Shown: positions 24,231-38,400 of the stretch, one piece after another | How positions within the stretch are numbered: position 1 is the first letter of the stretch | Layout of the letters: each line of letters begins with the position of its first letter | From: Marisa cornuarietis | Lineage: Eukaryota; Mollusca; Gastropoda; Architaenioglossa; Ampullariidae | DNA: 64,000 nucleotides | Assembly: GCA_004794655.1 (NCBI GenBank) | Contig: SMMW01000635.1 | Span: 741,001-805,000, forward strand | Reading direction: 5' to 3' | Program-made: the position numbers and the translations under genes | Notes under the pieces: generated by a model | Database searches by the model: none | What the model was told of the DNA's origin: nothing | Seen by the model: only the letters and a program-made list of their open reading frames with translations

Positions 24231-25614
24231 TAACACATTGAGAAATTAAAAAGGTCGAACAAAAATCTCAAGAAAAAAGAAAAAAAAATCAACAGCTTGC
24301 CTCCTTTGCCAGAACTCTTCAGAAATGAGACGTTGCTATAAATGCAAGAGTTTGCTTTAATTTTTTGTTCTTCTGAACGCCCCACCAAAAGACTTGGTGT
24401 CAGGGTTGTAAGACATCCAGAAAGACGCTTTTAGTCGGCTTCCTTGTTTTAATACAAATACAGCCTGATTGTATATTATCAGTTTTGGGTTTGTCGAAAT
24501 GTGTACCTTGTTCACAACTGGCTCTTCCGCTGGGCATTTTCTGTCTTTCAGTTTTTCGCTGGCTACTTCTCACGAGTCAAATGACAAACAGATACCAAGA
24601 TGGTAGTCAGGCGGCTTGTAACTCTGCCTGAAACATGAGAAGAGGTCGGGGCGGGGCACACACACCTTTAAACACTTCTCGAAGTGGCCGCGAGTCGGTG
24701 TGGCACACGGAAGCAGCCTGATAAGCTTTCGTGCCTTAAACCTTGCGAAATCAGAATCAAAAATAGTGGTAACGACTCGCCTGGTACCAGGAAAACGGGA
24801 ATGAGAGATCCTTCCTAGAGGAATGTTCCATTCAGTGAAACAACGTATGATTTTTGAAGAAATCTGTTACATCGAACAGAGCCGTTTGCGTTTTAGTGCT
24901 GTAAAGCGATTTTCTTGCGCCAAGAACGAGTGCCCACATAAATAAACGGCGGGCATTTCGTATGTGTTGTGAAAAAAAATATAGATACATTTTTTTAACC
25001 ATTTAAGTTATGAAAAAAAATCCAATGTTCTCAGTTAAACATGATATATATTACGATCGACCGTGTGTGTTTAGTCGGCCTTAGAAAAGAACCCCAGAAA
25101 TAAGACTTCCACACCTATTAAAAAAAAAAAGTATTGCCGAGTTGGGTTTGGCGGGGTAATAAGAGTTAGGATATGGAGGAATGTACCTAAAGCATGGTAT
25201 CTAAGCTGCCCCTCTTGCGATAAGCATACAAAGAACTGAGGTAAGACTACAACGAGGTTCAAGAAACTTTATTTCAAAAGCGTATATAAAATGTTCCGAC
25301 AGGCCTAACTATTGAACTTCTGAACGCCGAAGACGTTCGCGGTGAACTGCAGCTCTCGTCAGATTGAACCCGCTTAAGTGAGGTTGAAAACAGCGTGCTG
25401 AAAACTGTTAATGTTTTCTGTATAGCCTTAGTCTTGTAAGTGAAAGACTTATCCATAGTGTATTTATGTCAACATCCGAAGAGTGGCAAGTAGGCTCGGG
25501 GATGAGGCAAGTTTAATCATAACCAGTCATAACGTTTCTTCTATATCTTGTTCTCGATTTTTTTAAAGTATGTAAGTCTTTTCATAGGCCATGCGGTTGG
25601 TACATTCGGCACAC
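24231..25614. other. Intergenic, THOC3 3' region to H2B 3' region
   Basis: Holds the 3' ends of two convergent genes: an ATTAAA at about 24243 could serve THOC3, and a minus-strand AATAAA near 25270 could serve H2B. Apart from the direct repeat at 24845-24926 I recognise nothing. Confidence 0.5.
24845..24926 (+). repeat. Direct repeat copy 1, downstream of H2B
   Basis: About 82 bp starting GTATGATTTTTGAAGAAATC and ending TTCTTGCGCCAAGAA. It matches 27399-27549 in the same orientation, except that the second copy has roughly 65-70 extra bases in the middle. The two copies bracket the H2B gene. Confidence 0.8.
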
Positions 25615-26864
<1,250 letters not shown>

Positions 26865-27398
26865 GATTACGTTGCCGGGGTTGGCGTAGACACTGGGACA
26901 AGCGTTCTGGAGCTCCTTCCTGGATCACCGCTTTCTGATTAGCATTAGGACTCTTCGGACTCGCCATTTAAAGTGGCATGCAACCTTGAAGACTGTGTTA
27001 GACTTGGTCTGATTGGCTGTGTAGAATCGTGTTCATACATAAACGGTCATGTGCAGAAAAAGCACGTGCAGCTGACTAGTGTTTCGGATTAACCCTCCTC
27101 CTCCCTCCCACACACGCAAGAAGAAAAAACAAACCAATAAGTAAAAAAAACGTCTATGCACGATGAATACACAGTAAAATCTATTTTATCAAATAATTTA
27201 TTCTTTATCCTGCACAATAACTAATGCAGAGGGTGTGTTTGGTTGGAGTAATCAAGATGCACGAAAAACGACTAAATTTTGTCGATCACATGATTCGAGT
27301 GTCAAATAGTTTTAACCGTTTGAACGTTTCTGTTTTTTTTTTTAAAAATATACATATAGTAGAGATTCTTGCATAACCGTCGCGTACGATCTGTATCG

Positions 27399-27549
27399 GT
27401 ATGATTTTTGAAGAAATCTGTTACATCGAACAAAAAGCCGTTTGTGTTTTCCTTCAGTTCGCTTAGTAAAGGAGCGCACATGCATTGCCGGGCAATGACA
27501 AGTGGATCTTGCGTTATTGTGCTGTAAAGCGATTTTCTTGCGCCAAGAA
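27399..27549 (+). repeat. Direct repeat copy 2, upstream of H2B
   Basis: About 151 bp; its first ~40 and last ~35 bases match the copy at 24845-24926 almost exactly. The inner part (CCTTCAGTTCGCTTAGTAAA and following) is unique to this copy. Nature unknown: it could mark a past duplication or be a dispersed element. Confidence 0.8.
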
Positions 27550-27568
27550 TAGAGACAGACAGAATATG

Positions 27569-27730
27569 GAAGCACTACCTACTTGTAGACCTAGGTCAGA
27601 CCACGGACATGTAATACAAGTTCGTGGTCAGACGAAGTTCGAAGATGGAGACGAAGAAGACCCTTTCCACTATGTTACCTACATGTACAATCATAGGAGT
27701 GTATTAGTTACTACTGCATATAACTTTATA
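27569..27730 (+). CDS. Possible short coding exon, unrecognised
   Basis: Open frame beginning MEALPTCRPRSDHGHVIQV and running through an acidic FEDGDEEDPFHYVTYMY segment to ATG GAA, where GTAAGA gives a good splice donor. Downstream, at 27790-27984, another open stretch (MPTFLSPEVTHAFLRT...) could be a second exon. I know no family with this sequence and the composition is only mildly coding-like. It starts right after the direct-repeat copy at 27399-27549. It may be a small lineage-specific gene, an alternative 5' exon, or chance. Confidence 0.2.
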
Positions 27731-29435
27731 ATGGAAGTAAGAAAACGTCTGCTGCTGATTTCTGCGTCACTCTCAAGTAATTACGAATTATGCCGACTTT
27801 TCTGTCACCGGAAGTCACACATGCGTTCCTGAGGACACTTCAACGGGATGATATTTTTCTTGGATTTTGCTTATTATTGAGAAGTAGCGGTGAAAGTGAA
27901 CTTGAACTATTATGTTTCATGGAAGATATTTACGCGGACATAACATCCCCTGACGGTAAACTGCGATTGGCCCGGTTATCTTGAAATGTTTATTTGTGCG
28001 TAACTGCTAATTAAGCATTTTCAAGCTGGGTTTTAGTGGCTATAAGCAATCCTTGTTAAGCAACATTTCATGATGTTATAAATGAATTAAAATAAAATGG
28101 TGATTATAAATATATTATTTCCATTATAATAGCTTGTCAACACAAAAAAGGTCATACTGAACTGTTTGTAAACCCGAGGAAACTAGATACGCTGTACTAC
28201 TTGACAGACCGAATCTTTGATGTTAAGGATTATGTAAAATAAGTATATACATGGTTAAGGATTGCCAGGTTTGATGATTTGAAACCTAGTTGTAGATCAG
28301 TGGACAGACACGATTTCCAGTATTTAAAGTCCGTGCTGAAAAAAACAAAAAACAAAAACAAAACAAAACAAACGATAAAACGGATTCGTCTATGCTGCAA
28401 CATCAAGCACGGGCAGGAACCTCGCTTGCAGTTGTCTGAGAGTTACTTCCCCTGTAATGTATGCTATGTCTTTTAGAAACGAAGACCTTTAAATAGTATT
28501 GTTACTTGCTGATTTCACTTCTTTGAGGCATAAACATTTAATGTAGTAACCACCTAGATAACCTTTTCATTCAACGGGATTTATATATTCAAAAGTATAA
28601 TTTTGAAAGTGTAGCTGACAAAAACCTACATTGTACTCTTTACGCGTTTTCCTAAAAAGGCTTTTTGTCATTGTCATAATGACGTTCCCTCCGGCACAGC
28701 ATCCTAAGGTATTCTCTCCCCCCCCCCCAACCCAACACTCACATTTTTAATTGTTAAAGGCAGTAAGGGGACGAAGGGCCGTTTTCGCGAACTATGTTGT
28801 AGCGTTACGACTTGGGGCTAAGCTGATTGGTCAATTGGAGTCTCCCGAGTCAAAACAGCTGTTATCGTGCGTCGTCTGACAAAGCATATCAAACGGCATA
28901 CAGATGTACACCGAACATAAGACAGTAACGTTTTAATGGTAAAGGCTTTTATATTGCATTTTCACTGAACTAAAACTACCAAGAAAAATATGGAATGATT
29001 TCACTGTATTTGAAATATGTGCACAGATTTAAATAAGTCGATATAGCTTATAATTTAAACAAGAAATGCAACATTTATTATGAATTGTTTGTGCATGAAC
29101 ATGATCCATTAACTTTAAAGTGTTCCAGCGATGGAAGCTTAAGAAAATAGATTATTTAAAGACCCGCTTTGAAAGCTTTTTTCTTTATTGTTTACCTTAA
29201 TTGATAAGACAGTCACACCTATAAAAATAACATGCTTGTGGATATTGTAATCACTTTTTAGAATAATAAGGCTTACTGGAATTTTATTTTTGGTGTAAAA
29301 TTCTTGAAAACTGTTGAAGTTTCTTTTGAAAACAGAAAAGTAGATGATAAAGATGATGTTGTTAACATTTTTAATGTTTATTGTAGGGATCTCTCTCTTA
29401 AGACTGACATAATGAAGTTTAAATATGAAAATAAC

Positions 29436-32400
29436 ATGCGGCGTAATCGTGGAGGACCCTACAAGACTAAACCGGCTACTGATCTCACAAAATGGCGCTT
29501 AACATGTGAGGGTGGACGACAGGTGTGGACATACGTTGAAGATGTTGCCTCAGAACGCGAACAAACTTTATTGGAACTTCATTCGTTGGGGCTTGACACA
29601 GTAAGGGCCAGGAAAGTCTATGCTGATAGAATATTTCAATAGAATATTTCAATGGTAGCTAGATGCGTCTTTTTATACCAGATGAATTTGGGATGTTATG
29701 GGATTGATTTACACTATGTTGTATTTACTATGTCAGTCTGCCTACTTTGAGCTCGTAAGATCAGCGCCATCCATCACTATCTCTCTACGCACGCTACCAA
29801 CACTCTTGTCTGTGCGTTTGTTCTTTCTCGACGACTACTGCAACTCCTTGCTGGCAGGCTGCCTCTTCTACCTCATTCAGAGTCTCCAGAAAGTACAGAA
29901 CTCCGCTGCACATCTGGTGCTTAGAGCCATGAAAAGGGACCATGTTACTCCTCTCTTTCGTTTTCTACACTGGCTACCCATCCGTTCTCGCATCCAGTAC
30001 AAACTTTCTGTGCTGTGTTTTAATTTATTTGCAGGCTCCTGTCCAGATTATTTCTCTGAACTTCTTATCCCTTACATTCCAGCCAGACAACTGCGCTCTT
30101 CATCGGATGACCGTATCCTCACTGTTCCTGTCATCAGAACAACAACATATGGTCCCATGGTCAAAGGATTTTACTCTCTCCCTTTCCATATCCGCCACCT
30201 TTCTACAATTGAATCCTGAAAACGCACCTCTTCCTTGGAGCATTACTCTTAACACAGTCCACACAATGCTAGTCCTTCTTACCCTCCCCCTTCTTCTCTT
30301 GCTAATTTTCTACCTTTCTTTCTCTGCAGAGTCGCTATAATTTCTATGTTCTGTTAATTGGTGTCTTTTGTGTTTTCCATCTTTGTTTTCTGTTTGTCGT
30401 CAGTATTGTCGTTTATTTTTACGCCCCTCGTGTTCTATCCATTTAGTCCATGTCTCTTCCTTGTTTTAAGTGCTCTCTTTGAGTGTGAATATGCGCTATA
30501 AAAATCTTCATTTATTATTATTATTTTATTTAGGGAGTTTGTGTTGTCTATTTAGATTCTTATAATAGAAAAATTGTGTGTTTACATTGGGGAAGATGAG
30601 CTGAAATCTTTATATTCCAGAGTGTGCTTGCACCACCTCTTCCACAAGCAGACACAGCCGATGAAGCACTGTATAATGGGATGCTGTTTTACAGCAAGCT
30701 GCAAGCAGAGGATGGTCACTGGGCAGGTGACTATGGTGGTCCTCTTTTCCTCATGCCAGGTAGACCCATGGAATATTTTGTTCTTGTTGTGAATGATCAT
30801 AACTAAAATAACAACCAAATTAACATAATGTAGTAAGGCAAGCAAGAAAAAGCAGGAAAATTCTCTCTTTATTTGGTGGCAGGAGAGTACAGGATGTAAG
30901 ATGAAAAAATATCTAATAGTCTTAAAAGTTGGGCTTTAATATTTTTTAAGTTGGCTTGTGGCCACAGACAGGTAGTAAATCGAAGTACGGTTTACTGTTT
31001 TAAGTTCCAGTGGCTGTATTATTGGGTAATGGAAGTTGTTATGTGGCACCGTACATCCTTTTACTTTTTTTGTCCTTTAAACTGCATTATGCAGAACACA
31101 CTACTTTATTGAAAAAGGCATCATATGTTTTGTGTCAACATATTAACATCATGAGGTGAAGCTTATTTACTCTATTTCCTTTCAGGTCTAGTCATAGTTT
31201 GCTACATGACAAATACGCCATTCACATTACCGCAGAAGAAGGAGATGATTCGTTACCTTCGCTCTGTGCAGTGTCCGGATGGTGGCTGGGGTCTGTAAGT
31301 TGCTTATCTACATATGATACTCTGAAGCCTTGTATTAATTAAAAAAAGTTGAGTCTATCAATCAAGAACAAATATTACCTCATATCTGTACTATTTCACA
31401 AATAGTAACAGGTGAGATAAAATTAAGGGAAAAAACTTTTACAAGCAAGTTTCTGTTATGCTTTGCAGTATTTAGAGACCAGATGTATGTTTAGTACCTG
31501 TGAACAAACTACGTGTATTACCAAATGCTTAATTATTCTTCATACAATTCTACTCTGTTTCCACCATCACATAATGAGATTTCTAAAAGCTTTTCTGACC
31601 CACCCAAATTTTAATAAGTGGACGCCTTATTTAAAAGAGACTATCTGCTTTTTGATTTATTGATCTGCGCATAAAAAGCTTAAAAGACTATTTTTTGGGT
31701 CCTTCAAAACTCAGTTTTTTTCTTTATGTTACCCTCATTTCATGGCTTCTATCTAACTTACTTTTGAAGAAGAGAGTAAGTTTGTCATGGGATGGTGGAT
31801 GATTTGTTGACCAATGATGAGATTCAGTAAGAGAGACAACTATACATGTGGCAGTTGGAAGAGATTTCTGTCTGGTTAAAAATTTGAGGAGTTTTAGACT
31901 GCACATTGAATAATAGCACCCAGAAAGGCATACGCAGGAACAATTTTTGACTGATCCAGACATATTGAAGGACCTCCCACAGTTTTTGGCTGTGCCCTAA
32001 ACTATGTCACCATGAGACTTTTAGGGGTTGACCAGGATGACCCAGACCTTGTAAAAGCAAGAAATCTGCTCCATGAACTAGGTAAGTATTGGATTTTAAC
32101 ATCTACAAAGGGGTGATCAATGTCGTGAATACAAAATTAAATTTGTAAATTGTAATACTGCAGTAAAGAAGTAGATTTGGTATTTTGGAATTTGTTTGAG
32201 GGACTGCTTTGTAAAACTTACTAATAGTTGATACTTGCAGTGTTGGTTCCATACGCTAGCATTAGTACAAAAAAGCATGGTATTAATTCCATGTAAACAA
32301 ATGCTTAATTGTCACTTATCTTTTTTGTTGTTGAGTATTTTACTTACAAATATAGTTTCTCTGAAAATATTTTTGTTTCTGCTTTGTTTTTTGTTTTTTA

Positions 32401-35400
32401 ATTTTCAGGAGGTGCTTGTGCAATACCATCTTGGGGCAAATTTTGGTTGGCTGTGCTTAATTTGTACAGTTGGGATGGCTTGCATTCATTGTTTCCAGAA
32501 ATGTGGTAAGTGACAGGTTTTTGACTGTAGCAGAGTGTAGAATATAACAACGTGACAGTATGTGTATTAGAGGTACACGGTATATTTCAATATATATATT
32601 TTTTATTTCATTTTGTTTCTTTATATTGCTATATTCTTATATATATTCTATATATATATATATATATATTAATATACATTCTTTGTATTGCCATATGGTA
32701 TTTTTAGCCATAAATAGTGAAAAAAAAGCAGATATATAAAAAATATTCTTGTAAATACTTTAAGTTTTGCAAACTGATGACAGAATATGGCAAATGAAGA
32801 CATTCCCATGATGAGAAAGCTATATCATATTAAAACATGAAAGAAGAATAGGAATTACTTAGTCTTAAAGAATGACAGCGCAAGGTGAATAAATTTGTTA
32901 AGTTAAACACTACTTTTAGATTTTGATCAAGTGGTAAAATTTAAATGTATTTGGATGTACAAAATACTCTGGAAGCAGCACTTTGCGAGAAACAGTAAAC
33001 AGAAGGTGTGCACACAGAAAGATATGATTAAATTTATTGCCTACCTTATCTAGATCACACAATGGACGTTCTTAAATCTACAGGTATATCACTATATCTT
33101 ACTTATGAAATAGGGAACTTAAGGCAGCTTAACCTCAATTTTATTAAATGGGATCTAAGGGCAGGGTGCAGAGTTATTAAGTAAATCAGTTTCAGGAGTT
33201 TCAGATAGATTTCCCAGACCAAGAGAAGTATATAGTCAGTGAAGAGCTTGAAGAGGTCATCTGGGATCTTGATGACTATGGGTTTTGCATGATCAGCGGG
33301 AGACAGGCATGGAGGAATTTCTTACATTACTTTGCTGTCTATAGTCTACCCCATATAGCCCATTGTCTTGACTAGATGTAGCAACCATTTGAAGAGGAGT
33401 GATACCATCAGGGATGCAGATGCATTCATAACCGGGCTTACTTATCAGGTTACTTGTTTTCATCATCACTGCATTGCACTGGCACCTAGAAACAAAATTG
33501 ACCAGCACAGGTCGATTTTCTCTGATTTCTGTTCCTGCATGGTGAACCACAATGATGTCAGTGACAGAGACATCCACTCCAGCATCACTAAAGACTTGTT
33601 CTGCATTCTTACCCTCATCTTACAAAATGCCAAAATGACCAACTCCTGACATTTGCATTGTTGATGTCTGTCATTCCCATTGGTCAGTGTTCACACATCA
33701 GTTAGTAATTTTTTTTTATGCCAGTTGTTGCTGGGACTGCAGGGAGGCGACTTGATGTAAGAGGGTGTTTAACTCAGCTGTCACACTTAATTACCTCTTC
33801 CATCACCACTGACAAGGCTGTTGCAAAAATTAGAATAATCTTTCCAATTTAATCACTCTCATCACCGTTCAGTTCACAGGTTTGAAAATTGATAATGACC
33901 CATTCATCCTCAATAGAATTGTATCTCAAAATGATGAAAAACCATCACCAGAGCTTTCTGTAACTTTTGACATTGATTGATTGGATGAAGAATTAAAAAT
34001 GAAGAAAAAAGTGATGAAAACAAGCATTTGTCACTTTCGGAAGGACAAACCTGATATGGTACACCACTGTCGCTGAGTAGGGTGTGGGGGAGTCGCAGCA
34101 CATAGTCTTGCAATACAGGGGTGCAAGAAAGATGAATAGTTAAACAGGATTTCCATGCGAGAATGCATATCAAGATGAGATATAGAGATAAGTTTTATCT
34201 ATATTATAGATGTCAAACTGATTGTTCGTAATTTTTACCTTATTTTCTCGATCTTTGTCACAGATTTCACATTTGTCAGAGGGAACGTTTATGTTGTTTT
34301 TTTACTCCACTATCATGTTATCATGTTAAGTTTTAAGTTTCTTGTCTCAGGTTATTGCCGCAGTGGGTACCCTTTCACCCATCCAGACTATGGTGTCACT
34401 GCAGACAGGTTTACCTCCCAATGGCTTACTGCTATGGTCGTCGAATCACAGCACCTGTAGATGATCTTATACAATCACTGAGACAGGTAATGGTCAGAAT
34501 ACTGTAAACAGTTTAATGATTTCGTTTGTGACTTTTTTTACATCCAAACATACATTAGGAGGTGTATGTTTCTTACTGAGTAAAAATAAGGCATCAAAGA
34601 AGAGGACAAATGTATGGCTTGCTATGGAAACTGTATCAGTATTTTATGCCATTAGTCATTTTCATTTTTACATATATTTACACAATGAACTGAGAAAAAA
34701 GTAATGTGAACTTATTTAAAAGTTCATTCTTTGAATATTAAAAAATCTGTTTGTTGTCATATGTATGTTGACTGTTGATTCTGCAAGATTTTTTTTAGCT
34801 TGTAACATCTTTTGGATTTCTATCCTGCTCATAGCTAGAAATATATGCCTTCTTTGTATTTATTACTAGCAAGAGCTTATATAAATATTAAATCGTTAAA
34901 ACAACGCTTTTCTGAATTTGTATGAGTTATGAGTTGTGTGGTCTTAAGACTTTATAATTGTTTTTGTAAATTGGGTTTCATGAGCTATGTATAACTACAC
35001 CAGTTTTGTGGCACAAAATAAACAGTATCAGAAATCTTCACTGTGACAGGTTAAACTCTTCCAAAGTAGGTTCTGGAGAAGCTAATAATTTTTCTGTATA
35101 TGAATTTACTATGATTTGAAAACTAAGATTTTATTTTTATTTTTTGTACTGATTATTTAGACCGGTAATCATCTGGCCAGCAAATTGGAAAACAAGATTT
35201 ATTTCATTCTGTGTCATATTCTTGATTAGGAACTTTATCCTATGGCATATGACGATATCAACTGGAATTCCCAGAGAAACAATGTTTCAAAAGCAGACTT
35301 ATATTCACCACATTCTTGGCTACTTGATTTAGGGTATTGTAAGTATATGATTTACTTTTTTGAGTATTTTACCACAGAATCAAGATTTGGTCACTGATAA

Positions 35401-38400
35401 AGACTTAAAGACTGCTGTAATAACTTTTTCTCAGTGGGTAAAAGATTAGGCTCATTTTCTTAAAGAGGAGAAAAAGAGAAGGAAGGTTAGTACATCAGCC
35501 ATCTGTACATTCCGGTCATTACTCACAAAATTTTTTTAATTTGTATTCAAAACAACTTTTAAGTAGCAAATCTGAAGAGGTTATAATGAAGAGTTTGATT
35601 ATAAATTAATGTTGCTCTTTAAGCAGAGTTTATTAATGGCACTGGAACAATGTCTTTATTGTGTCTGCATTTCCTGTGAAAAATATGAGGCCTAAGTTCT
35701 ACATTTTTTTTCAGTGAATGTTTGCTTGCGTGGTGCTTGAAATTACGGCTTGCTTTACTGCTTCAGGATAAAAGTGATCCTTAAATAAAGGACTCTATAA
35801 TGTGTTTCATCTGTAGATGTGATGGACTGGTATGAAATTTTCCACAGCAAGGCTCTGAGAGAGAAGGCTTTACAGGAATGCTATGAACATATATGTGCAG
35901 ATGATCATTTCACTAATGGAATTAGCATTGGACCTGTAAGTAGTTTTTTTTTTTTTTTTTTCTTCCTAGGCAGATTTACCAATATTTATTTTTAAAAATA
36001 TGTACTACTAATAGGATTAAGTATTACCTAAGCTTGTTAAATGCAGCAGTTTTACTATAGAGATTATTCAATGTTCCTTAGCTATTATGGATATACATCA
36101 TAGTTTTGGTACACAGAATAATAAATACATATTTGTATAATGCTCTACCACAACATTAGCAACGTCCTTTGAGCACTAATCAAGTACATGAACAATATCA
36201 GCAGGTTGAAATTGTACAATAAATTTAAAAAAAGTGCAAGGTAAAGATGATATGGAACTATAACCAGAATGAAATGTGTCCAAATGGAAGGATACTGATG
36301 TATTATGCTGATGTTTACTAAAAAAATATGCAGTTCAGTCGATGTTAGAAATAAACTCATCTAGAGACATTTTAGGAATCACAGTACAATCAAGGATCCT
36401 TTTTGAATAAGAAATAAAACGTTCGTCAATTACAAAATTATTTTGAGCCTGTTAAATTCACATCCAAATGAACACGTCATTGCCAGTGCTTATCAAATAT
36501 TGTTAAACCTAAGAATGAATATGCAGTTTACATCCACACCTGCTTGTATATTCACATTTTATTTGCATAAATTAAGTTTTATTATATCAAGGATCATTTA
36601 CATTCAAATGTCCAGATCTCAAAAGTCATCCAGATGCTTGTACGCTGGACAGTTGATGGACCAAATCATCCTGATTTTAAAATGCACCAGAAACGAGTGC
36701 AGGATTATTTGTGGTATAGATATATATTTTTCTTTACAGAAATGATTAAAATGTCTGATTTTATGAAGGAAAGAGTGTCAAACAGGGATTATATACTTTA
36801 GACAGTTCTTGCATCATCACCTTACATATTTTCTATGTGTAGTCTTATAGGGATTACTTGTAGCCCTCATTCTCTTCCAGACTCATTTTTCTGAACTCAG
36901 CAGCAAAATCCCATACCTGTTCTCTTTCATTTTTATTTCAGCATGCTAGGAATTGTGAAGAGGGTTTAATATTATTCTTTCTTTTTTCTTTTATATCAGG
37001 ATTGGACTGGATGGCATGAAAATGACAGTAAGTATTGATAAATTTATATATATCAGTTGTGCTTTGGCAACCAAGAAATAAACAATTTAACACCTTCTAC
37101 AAAGTGTACTGAGTATTTGTCAGAGTAAATTAATATTTCATTAAATTGTCACAAATATCTTTCAGGGCACAAATGGATCTCAGCTTTGGGACACAGCATT
37201 TGCTGCAACAGCCTTGACAGAGGTATACAAATTGTGAATTTTGAAATCACAGAAATAATTCAGTTTTTTAACAGTTACTATAGCTGGGATGAAACTGTTG
37301 CTATAATTTAAACAGAATGTTAAAATAATAATTGTCTACTGTGTTATTTCTTACACATCTGTGTGTGTTTATACTTTTAGATTAGTTTGCTATTTTTGAT
37401 GTGAAAGCATCATACATCTTTATTTTACAGTTTTGCACAAGTTCATTCTTAGAAAGTGTGCATGCACAATTTCAACTCATTTAGAGTGTGTACCTATATA
37501 TATATATATATGTAAAATTATAAAATAATTTATCTTCTAATTTTATAAGGTCACAATGTTTTGTGGACATGAATGTGTGTGTGTGTGTGCATGCATGTAT
37601 ATGTGTGCATATGTGCATGTTCTTTTGTGTGTGTGTGTGTGTCGTGTGGAAGTAACTAAAGTGAATAAGCCTTATATTTTTCTCTAATTTATCTCAGGCC
37701 GGTGCTCATAGCATCAAAGAATTTGAGCCATGCTTGCAAAAAGCACATAAGTTTCTGAAGTTTACACAGATACCAGAAAACCCACCAGACTACAAGAAAT
37801 ATTACCGACAAATGAATAAGGTTAGTTACTGTTGCAGGTTTCATATTCCTTATTTCCATTGTAACTGAGAAAGAGGAGATGCTGAGATTGGGACTTTTTT
37901 GTCTTGCAGAACATTTCCTCATTTAGAAAGCAGTATTTTTGAAACACATTTTTGGTGTCTAAATCTTGTCCAGGATGGATTCCCATTTAGCACAAGAGAC
38001 TGTGGATGGATAGTATCAGACTGTACAGCTGAAGGTCTGAAGGCACTCATCAAACTGCAGAACAAGTGTGAATTCTTGACTCCAGATATTCATGTTGCCA
38101 AAGAACGCTTGTATGGAGCAGTAGACGTGGTAAGTGCGGTGATGTCTTTATAAAGACACATCTTTGCTTTGTGGTACACAAATGAGCTCTGGCAATGATA
38201 AGTGTGGTAAAGTTTGCATTAAATCAGGGATGGGGAACAATCTGGCCAGCCAAGGCAGCTGCAGATTTCAGTAAATCTATAAGCGTTTTTCATAGAAACC
38301 TAAATGTATATTAAATCAATAGTAATAATAATAACGTAAATTTTGAGGGATAAACAAGGAATGTCCATTACAAGGAAGGACAGATACGAGCACATCACGG

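Larger units (their letters stand above)
26865..29435. other. Intergenic between H2B and lanosterol synthase
   Basis: H2B and lanosterol synthase are divergent here. The interval contains the direct repeat at 27399-27549 and an open plus-strand stretch starting with the ATG at 27569. A poly-C run lies at about 28720. No known gene was recognised, and the promoters of both genes should lie in this interval. Confidence 0.5.

Noticed and set aside
25440..25614. Histone 3' stem-loop
   Set aside because: No hairpin with the conserved loop could be found after the H2B stop.
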